Shown piece by piece: positions 6,247-9,590 of a stretch of 9,590 bases of DNA. The DNA is taken from the NCBI GenBank assembly GCA_013329615.1, contig DUKA01000033.1, positions 1-9,590 on the forward strand, in the 5' to 3' direction. Under the pieces are notes generated by a model. It did not search any database and was not told the DNA's origin. It saw only the letters and a program-made list of their open reading frames with translations. The translations under genes were made by a program, and so were the position numbers. The DNA is from Candidatus Bathyarchaeota archaeon. Lineage in GTDB: Archaea; Thermoproteota; Bathyarchaeia; TCS64. The first letter of the stretch is position 1; the number at the start of each line of letters is the position of its first letter.

Positions 6247-6285
6247 TTATATCACCAGCCACCCCCATTCATGGGATTGGTGATA
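6247..6285 (+). promoter_or_regulatory. Inverted repeat spanning the TATA box and ribosome site of the aldolase gene
   Basis: A TATA-like TTATAT lies at 6247-6252, about 38 bases ahead of the ATG at 6288. TATCACCA (6250-6257) is an exact inverted match of TGGTGATA (6278-6285), and CCCAT (6264-6268) against ATGGG (6271-6275) nests inside. The left arm overlaps the TATA box and the right arm holds the GGTGAT ribosome site (6279-6284). Bound by a repressor it could block transcription. In a read-through transcript from the upstream gene it could hide the ribosome site. The symmetry is direct observation, the function is inference. Confidence 0.45.
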
Positions 6286-6287
6286 GG

Positions 6288-7040
6288 ATGAAGAACCTAC
6301 TAAAGGATAAGCTCCAGAAGGGGGAGCCCGTCGTCGGCGCATTCGTCGGCCTCGGCCACCCCGACGTGACAGAGACGCTGAGCAGGGCAGGATTCGACTG
6401 GCTCCTCATCGACGGGGAGCACGGCCCGCTCGGGTTTGAGACTATGCAGACGATGCTCATGGCGATGAACGGCAGCGGCTGCACGCCCATCATCCGCGTC
6501 CAGTGGAACGACCCCGTCATAATCAAGCGCGTCCTCGACATAGGCGCATACGGCGTACTCATCCCGTGGGTCAACACAAAGGAGGAGGCAGAGGCTGCTG
6601 TACAGGCGTGCAAGTACCCGCCCCAGGGCATAAGGGGCTGGGGCCCACGCAGGGCGGCGCGCTTCGACCCCGACTACCGCGCCACCGCAAACGACGAGGT
6701 GCTCGTCAGCGTACAGGTGGAGACCCAGACGGCGGTCGACAACCTCGAGGAGATCGCCGCAGTCGACGGCATCGACGCACTCTTCATCGGCCCGTACGAC
6801 CTGAGCAACAACATGGGCATTGGCATCCCGCCCCAGTGGGACAACCCGCGCTTCCTCGGAGCCATCGAGGCGGTGCTGCACGCCTGCGACAAGTACGACA
6901 AGGCACCCGGCCTCTACTCCAACATGGGCAACATCAAGTGGGCCGTCGAGAAGGGCTTCATCTACAACACCGTAGGAGAAGCAGACGGATTCCTAGCCTA
7001 CGGCGCGGAGCAGGCGCTGAAGGCGGCGAAGGCGAAGTAG
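6288..7040 (+). CDS. HpcH/HpaI family aldolase (class II, 2-keto-3-deoxy acid type)
   Basis: The 250-residue protein belongs to the metal-dependent HpcH/HpaI aldolases, a TIM-barrel family that splits 4-hydroxy-2-keto acids (2-keto-3-deoxy-glucarate or related sugar acids, 4-hydroxy-2-ketoheptanedioate) into pyruvate and an aldehyde. All expected active-site residues are in place: DGEH with His45, Arg70 in IIRVQW, the metal ligands Glu145 in VQVET and Asp171 in FIGPYDLS. The PPQGIRGWGPRRAARF stretch (111-126) corresponds to the family's phosphate/carboxylate loop. It has the family's usual length. I chose the ATG at 6288 because the GGTGAT ribosome site lies just upstream; a GTG at 6243 would add 15 residues that do not look like the family. 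The exact substrate is not decidable; some relatives act as citrate lyase beta-like enzymes but lack this motif set. Confidence 0.93.
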   Translation: MKNLLKDKLQKGEPVVGAFVGLGHPDVTETLSRAGFDWLLIDGEHGPLGFETMQTMLMAMNGSGCTPIIRVQWNDPVIIKRVLDIGAYGVLIPWVNTKEEAEAAVQACKYPPQGIRGWGPRRAARFDPDYRATANDEVLVSVQVETQTAVDNLEEIAAVDGIDALFIGPYDLSNNMGIGIPPQWDNPRFLGAIEAVLHACDKYDKAPGLYSNMGNIKWAVEKGFIYNTVGEADGFLAYGAEQALKAAKAK

Positions 7041-7066
7041 CTGTTTTTGTTTCGATAATTTTTAAA
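7041..7066 (+). terminator. T-rich terminator after the aldolase gene
   Basis: Right after the stop codon come TTTTT (7044-7048) and ATTTTTAA around 7058-7065. Runs of T without a hairpin are the usual archaeal transcription terminator. The second run could also act as a weak TATA-like element. Confidence 0.5.
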
Positions 7067-7112
7067 AGGTGTGTCGCCGAGGGTTTACCGGGCGTGAGCC
7101 CCCCGATCATCT

Positions 7113-7120
7113 TTTATATA
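7113..7120 (+). promoter_or_regulatory. TATA box for the tRNA gene
   Basis: TTTATATA lies with its centre about 27 bases before the first tRNA base at 7144, the normal distance for an archaeal promoter, in a very AT-rich stretch (7110-7140). This suggests the tRNA is actively transcribed from its own promoter. Confidence 0.6.
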
Positions 7121-7143
7121 TTTTTAACTATTTATCATCATGT

Positions 7144-7228
7144 GCGCCGGTGGCAGAGCGGCCTATTGCGCCGACCTTAAGAGTCGATTTCCTCCACAGG
7201 AATCGCGGGTTCGAACCCCACCCGGCGC
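7144..7228 (+). tRNA. tRNA-Leu, anticodon TAA (type II, with unusual features)
   Basis: A full cloverleaf can be drawn. The acceptor stem has 7 perfect pairs (7144-7150 with 7222-7228). The D stem GCAG/TTGC includes one G-T pair, and the D loop AGCGGCCTA carries the conserved G18-G19. The anticodon loop is CTTAAGA with anticodon TAA (7178-7180). A long variable arm, TTCCT-CCAC-AGGAA (7189-7202), marks a type II tRNA, and the T loop is TTCGAAC (7210-7216). The anticodon decodes UUA and so indicates leucine. Three oddities are present: a C-A mismatch at 27-43 (7171/7187), a C-A mismatch at 50-64 (7206/7220), and G at the discriminator position (7229), where archaeal tRNA-Leu normally has A and tRNA-Ser has G. 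No intron and no encoded CCA are seen. A decaying or non-standard tRNA is possible. Confidence 0.88.
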
Positions 7229-7299
7229 GTAACTTTGAAAAAATGGCGAGGCTATCCCGGAGTCACAACATTCGTACCCGCATCTCAGGAAAGATTGCC

Positions 7300-7377
7300 T
7301 TGGGGGCGTACAGCCCTCAACCAGCGCAGGTCGGAAAATCCTGGTGGGAACAAAGGGGTCTGCGGCTTCGCAACCCC
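7300..7377 (+). ncRNA. Candidate structured RNA: three hairpins in a row
   Basis: In this gene-free, GC-rich segment just after the tRNA, three helices can be drawn. H1 pairs TTGGGGGC (7300-7307) with GCCCTCAA (7313-7320), 8 pairs with one G-U, loop GTACA. H2 pairs CCAG (7321-7324) with CTGG (7341-7344), or alternatively CAGG (7327-7330) with CCTG (7340-7343). H3 pairs GGGGT (7355-7359) with ACCCC (7373-7377) and TGCG (7361-7364) with CGCA (7369-7372), one bulged C, loop GCTT. It could be an independent small RNA processed from the tRNA transcript. A leader role for the downstream gene is less likely, as that gene has its own TATA-like box at 7628. I could not match it to a known family. The borders are uncertain and may begin near 7240. 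Confidence 0.35.
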
Positions 7378-7580
7378 GATCAATCACAGTAATCATGAAC
7401 CAACTCAAAGCCATCTAAGAAGAACCCGTCAAAAACAGCAATAACCCCACCCAAGAAGAAACACCCCGTTCAACACCCCTCAAATAAAAACATAAAACCA
7501 AAAACCCACCAAAACCCACACCAACAACGTGACTCCACACTCCCAGCACAAAAAACAAGAATTCCCACTATCACCACCAG

Positions 7581-7612
7581 CAACGAAAAACACCCAACCA
7601 CAACGAAAAACA
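7581..7612 (+). repeat. 12-bp direct repeat, period 20
   Basis: CAACGAAAAACA occurs at 7581-7592 and again at 7601-7612. It sits in the A/C-only tract, where low complexity makes chance copies easier. It could still be a paired protein-binding site ahead of the promoter at 7628, since 20 bp is about two helical turns. Confidence 0.4.
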
Positions 7613-7627
7613 AACACCCCCAAACCC

Positions 7628-7634
7628 TAAAATA
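7628..7634 (+). promoter_or_regulatory. Putative TATA box of the acyl-CoA synthetase gene
   Basis: TAAAATA is centred at 7631, which would start transcription near 7656 and leave a leader of about 20 bases. That leader would hold the ribosome site AGAGTTGATC (7664-7673), which matches the archaeal consensus GGAGGTGATC in 8 of 10 positions, four bases before the ATG at 7677. Confidence 0.4.
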
Positions 7635-7676
7635 CAAAACACCACACACATACCTGAACTACCAGAGTTGATCCTC

Positions 7677-9110
7677 ATGGACACAAAGGAATCACTCAAC
7701 GCGATATTCAACCCCAAGAGCGTCGCACTCATCGGCGCAACAGCCGACTCGAGCAAATGGGGCTACATGTTCGTAAACGCCGTCAAGGTAGGCGGCTACC
7801 AGGGCAAAGTCTACCCAGTCAACCCCAAAGCAGCCGAGATCGGAAACATCCTCGACTACAAGGTCTACCCGAGCCTAAGCTCCATCCCAGACCAGGTCGA
7901 CTGCGCCATCATACTCGTCCCCGCCAGGGTCGTCCCCAACGTCTTCGACGAGATGATACAGAAGAAGGTCAAGGGCGCCGTCGTCATCACAAGCGGCTTC
8001 GGCGAAACCGGCGAAGAAGGAGCCAAGCTCATCGCCAGCGTCAAGGAGAAGGCCGCGGGCAACTTCCGCTTCGTCGGCCCCAACTGCATGGGCGTAAGCA
8101 GCAGCGAATCCAAGTTCAGCGCCCTCATGGTCCCACTCGTAAGCAAGGAGGGCGAGGTCGCCTTCATCAGCCAGAGCGGAGGCTACGGGCTACAGCTCTT
8201 CCTACGCGCCAACGCGCTAGGAGTCGGCATCAGCAAGTTCGTCAGCAGCGGAAACGAGACCGACCTCAAGGGCTGGGAATACTGCAACCACTTCGCCGAG
8301 GACCCAACCACAAAGGTCCTCTGCATGTACATCGAGGGCCTCAAGGAGGGCCGCAAGTGGTTCGAGGCCGCGAAGCAGATCACCAAGAAGAAGCCCATCG
8401 TCGTCATCAAGGTCGGCGTGACCGAGGCCGGTAGCAAGGCCGCCGCGAGCCACACCGGAAGCATCGCCGGGAGCGACAAGGTCTACGACGCAGCCTTCAA
8501 GCAGGCGGGAGTCATCCGCGCAGGGGACGCCGCAGAGATGTTCGACTACGTCAAGGGACTCCTCTACTGCCCGCTACCCAAGGGCCCCAACATCGCCATC
8601 GTCAGCAACTCAGGCGGAGTAGCTGTCGAGACAGCCGACAGGCTCATCATGAACAACCTCAAGGTACCAACACTCAGCGCCGAGGCACAGGCGGAGATCA
8701 AGACTGTCATCCCCTCCTTCGGCAGCGCAAAGAACCCAGTCGACCTCACAGCCAACCTCGACGTCTGGAAACTCGGCCAGGTAGCCGAGATGGTCCTCAA
8801 GCAGCCCGAGATCGACGGACTCATCACAATCGGCCTCGGAACCGCCATGGTCAAGGCGATGTTCCCCGACGTCGACCAGGAGACCCTCACGGGACTCATC
8901 AAGATGATCGACAACAACCTCATCTCGACCTACAAGAAGTTCGAGAAGCCCACCATCATCATCGAGCCGTCCGCGGACGTCGAGCCCGAGTCGGCGAAGA
9001 TGCTGGAGGCTGCGAGGGTCCCCGTCTACACCACCCCCGAGAGGGCGGCAGACGTCATGGGAGTCCTCTACAGGCGCAAGCTCTACCTAGACAAGGTAGG
9101 CTCCGCCTAA
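7677..9110 (+). CDS. acdA: ADP-forming acyl-CoA (acetate-CoA) synthetase, alpha subunit
   Basis: The product is 477 residues. An N-terminal CoA-binding Rossmann domain (1 to about 130; VALIGAT 16-22, YPVNPK 46-51) is followed by two succinyl-CoA-ligase-like domains: QSGGYG (166-171), SGNETDLKGWEY (191-202), and IAIVSNSGGVAVETAD (306-321). The loop AASHTGSIAGSD (256-267) holds His259, the expected transient phosphohistidine, and Glu220 in YIEG matches the helper glutamate. The enzyme turns acyl-CoA, ADP and phosphate into acid, CoA and ATP, the main substrate-level ATP step of many fermenting archaea. The length fits a separate alpha subunit: no ATP-grasp (beta) domain is fused, and no beta gene lies next to it in the window. 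The ATG at 7677 is chosen over the TTG at 7668 because of the ribosome site at 7664-7673. Acyl preference (acetyl, branched or aryl) is unknown. Confidence 0.93.
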   Translation: MDTKESLNAIFNPKSVALIGATADSSKWGYMFVNAVKVGGYQGKVYPVNPKAAEIGNILDYKVYPSLSSIPDQVDCAIILVPARVVPNVFDEMIQKKVKGAVVITSGFGETGEEGAKLIASVKEKAAGNFRFVGPNCMGVSSSESKFSALMVPLVSKEGEVAFISQSGGYGLQLFLRANALGVGISKFVSSGNETDLKGWEYCNHFAEDPTTKVLCMYIEGLKEGRKWFEAAKQITKKKPIVVIKVGVTEAGSKAAASHTGSIAGSDKVYDAAFKQAGVIRAGDAAEMFDYVKGLLYCPLPKGPNIAIVSNSGGVAVETADRLIMNNLKVPTLSAEAQAEIKTVIPSFGSAKNPVDLTANLDVWKLGQVAEMVLKQPEIDGLITIGLGTAMVKAMFPDVDQETLTGLIKMIDNNLISTYKKFEKPTIIIEPSADVEPESAKMLEAARVPVYTTPERAADVMGVLYRRKLYLDKVGSA

Positions 9111-9125
9111 ACGCCCCAAATTAAT

Positions 9126-9146
9126 ACCTTTTATCGATCTGTTTCC
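9126..9146 (+). terminator. Weak T-rich terminator after the acyl-CoA synthetase gene
   Basis: CCTTTTATC and TGTTTCC follow the stop codon by about 20-35 bases. These short T-runs fit archaeal termination, but they are modest and lie close to the next promoter. Confidence 0.3.
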
Positions 9147-9160
9147 TGAATCCCTGATTC

Positions 9161-9168
9161 TTATATTT
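9161..9168 (+). promoter_or_regulatory. TATA box of the small gene at 9191
   Basis: TTATATTT is centred about 26 bases before the ATG at 9191, which places the transcription start on the start codon itself. No ribosome site is visible, which agrees with a leaderless transcript. Confidence 0.55.
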
Positions 9169-9190
9169 CCGTATTCCAAGCCTCGTCTTA

Positions 9191-9499
9191 ATGTCGAAGA
9201 AAAAGACCGTCGAGGTCAGGGGCGCGAGGTATGTTGTCCGCGGGCTGACCTTCGACGAGTTGGTAAAACTGGGTTCGGCTGACGCGGATGGAAAGGAGAG
9301 CCGCACGGTCGTGGCGGAGGTGCTCGGCAGATGCCTAGTGGAACCCAAGATGAAGAACGAGGACATAGCGAGGCTGGACGACAAGACCCTCGTAACGTTG
9401 GTAGCGGAGGTTCTCGACATAGCGAAGAGCGGGATGATGGAGATGGGCTTCGTCCCTATGCCCCCAGATAAGGGGCCACCCCGCGACATGATAGCCTGA
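9191..9499 (+). CDS. Small protein resembling phage tail assembly chaperones
   Basis: The 102-residue soluble protein starts MSKKKTVEVRGARYVVRGLT, a short beta hairpin, then FDELVKLG, an acidic linker, and a helical part with LGRCLVEPKMKNEDIARLDD (45-64) and TLVTLVAEVLDIAKSG (66-81). This plan (KxVxVRGxxYxVRxLTFDE, then RCLVEPK, then a D-rich helix turn before a final helix) is what I associate with tail assembly chaperones of siphovirus and myovirus-type phages. That would make it a virus-derived gene, yet no other virion gene is visible here and composition matches its neighbours. It has its own promoter and lies between two unrelated genes. The gene itself is convincing; the family is a memory-based likeness and may be wrong. 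It could be a domesticated or unrelated small regulator. Confidence 0.6.
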   Translation: MSKKKTVEVRGARYVVRGLTFDELVKLGSADADGKESRTVVAEVLGRCLVEPKMKNEDIARLDDKTLVTLVAEVLDIAKSGMMEMGFVPMPPDKGPPRDMIA

Positions 9500-9500
9500 G

Positions 9501-9590
9501 CTACTTGAGCTTCTTCCTCGCCCAGTCGGCGAGCTCCTTGCCCATGGGGAACCAAACATCCCCGCCAGCCTTCGCCTCGGAGACGAGCCT
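9501..9590 (-). CDS. C-terminus of an unidentified protein (possibly polysaccharide deacetylase-like), cut by window edge
   Basis: Thirty in-frame codons end at a TAG (9503-9501) on the minus strand. The last residues read AGGDVWFPMGKELADWARKK. A GDVWF-type strand followed by a '..elA.W' helix at the very end is reminiscent of polysaccharide deacetylase (NodB-type) C-termini, but 29 residues are too few for a safe call. The gene converges on the small gene at 9191-9499 with one base between the stops. Confidence 0.5.
   Translation of the reverse strand, partial: RLVSEAKAGGDVWFPMGKELADWARKKLK

Larger units (their letters stand above)
7430..7660. other. Gene-free tract made almost only of A and C
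   Basis: Within 7441-7660 I count about 11 G and 18 T in 220 bases; the rest is A or C. The tract has no long open frame of normal composition and no clear secondary structure on the plus strand. It contains low-complexity copies such as AAAACCCAC and the direct repeat CAACGAAAAACA at 7581-7592 and 7601-7612 (spacing 20). Read on the other strand it is G/T-rich with several GGGG and GGG runs. It ends at the promoter of the acyl-CoA synthetase gene. Confidence 0.6.

Noticed and set aside
7240..7400. SRP RNA, RNase P RNA or 5S rRNA in the hairpin segment
   Set aside because: The segment is too short for the first two, and the conserved SRP helix 8 and 5S core strings are absent; the GGTCGGAAAA likeness to SRP is superficial.
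7163..7414. Minus-strand open frame over the tRNA and the hairpin segment
   Set aside because: Its translation contains the typical antisense-tRNA string GGVRTRDSC; it is the reverse of a tRNA gene, not a protein.
7395..7418. Seven-codon open frame (MNQLKAI) after the hairpins, as a possible leader peptide
   Set aside because: It has no ribosome site, is very short, and the next gene appears to have its own promoter more than 200 bases downstream.
7444..7479. Possible G-quadruplex on the minus strand in the A/C tract
   Set aside because: The G runs are there, but two of the loops would be 8 and 11 bases, longer than usual for a stable quadruplex; the composition bias itself is the stronger observation.
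7581..7612. CRISPR-like array
   Set aside because: Only two copies of a 12-base sequence with an 8-base spacer in low-complexity DNA; no array and no cas genes.
7144..7676. tRNA as attachment site of an integrated element
   Set aside because: No integrase and no second copy of the tRNA 3' end are seen in the window.

Overview
The window looks archaeal. The gene families point that way: a ferredoxin-dependent four-subunit 2-oxoacid oxidoreductase, an ADP-forming acyl-CoA synthetase alpha subunit and an Lrp/AsnC regulator. So does the promoter layout, with A/T-rich TATA-like boxes about 25 bases ahead of start codons, several probably leaderless genes, and ribosome sites of the GGTGATC type. 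Coding DNA is GC-rich and intergenic DNA is clearly AT-richer. I cannot fix the lineage from sequence alone; a TACK/Thermoproteota-type or other uncultured anaerobic archaeon would fit.

Layout. 1-463 (minus) is the N-terminal half of an ornithine cyclodeaminase/mu-crystallin family protein. A 280-bp divergent spacer with several small palindromes follows. 744-3476 (plus) is a tight korDABC operon whose cistrons all overlap by 4 nt. An Lrp/AsnC gene (3466-3927, minus) converges on korC with an 11-bp overlap. Next on the minus strand are a pentameric ligand-gated ion channel homologue (3983-4924) and an SCP2-like lipid-binding protein (4997-5383), separated by a perfect 8-bp stem-loop. A near-symmetric A/T box probably serves both the SCP2 gene and the divergent HEAT-like gene (5463-6242). 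An HpcH/HpaI-type aldolase (6288-7040) follows, then a type II tRNA with anticodon TAA (7144-7228). A 448-bp gene-free stretch comes next: a GC-rich segment with three hairpins (about 7300-7377), then some 220 bases that are almost only A and C. An ADP-forming acyl-CoA synthetase alpha subunit (7677-9110) follows, then a small protein resembling phage tail-assembly chaperones (9191-9499) and the C-terminus of a minus-strand gene (9501-9590).

How it fits together (inference). The oxidoreductase oxidises a 2-oxoacid to acyl-CoA and reduces ferredoxin. The ADP-forming synthetase can turn acyl-CoA into acid plus ATP. The aldolase can release pyruvate from 2-keto-3-deoxy acids. Together this is the enzyme set of an anaerobic amino-acid or sugar-acid fermenter, and the Lrp-type regulator next to kor is a natural candidate for sensing amino acids. 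No complete new multi-gene system is evident. The most unusual items are the archaeal Cys-loop-type channel with an anion-channel-like pore start, the structured segment plus A/C-only tract after the tRNA, the odd tRNA itself, and the lone tail-chaperone-like gene.
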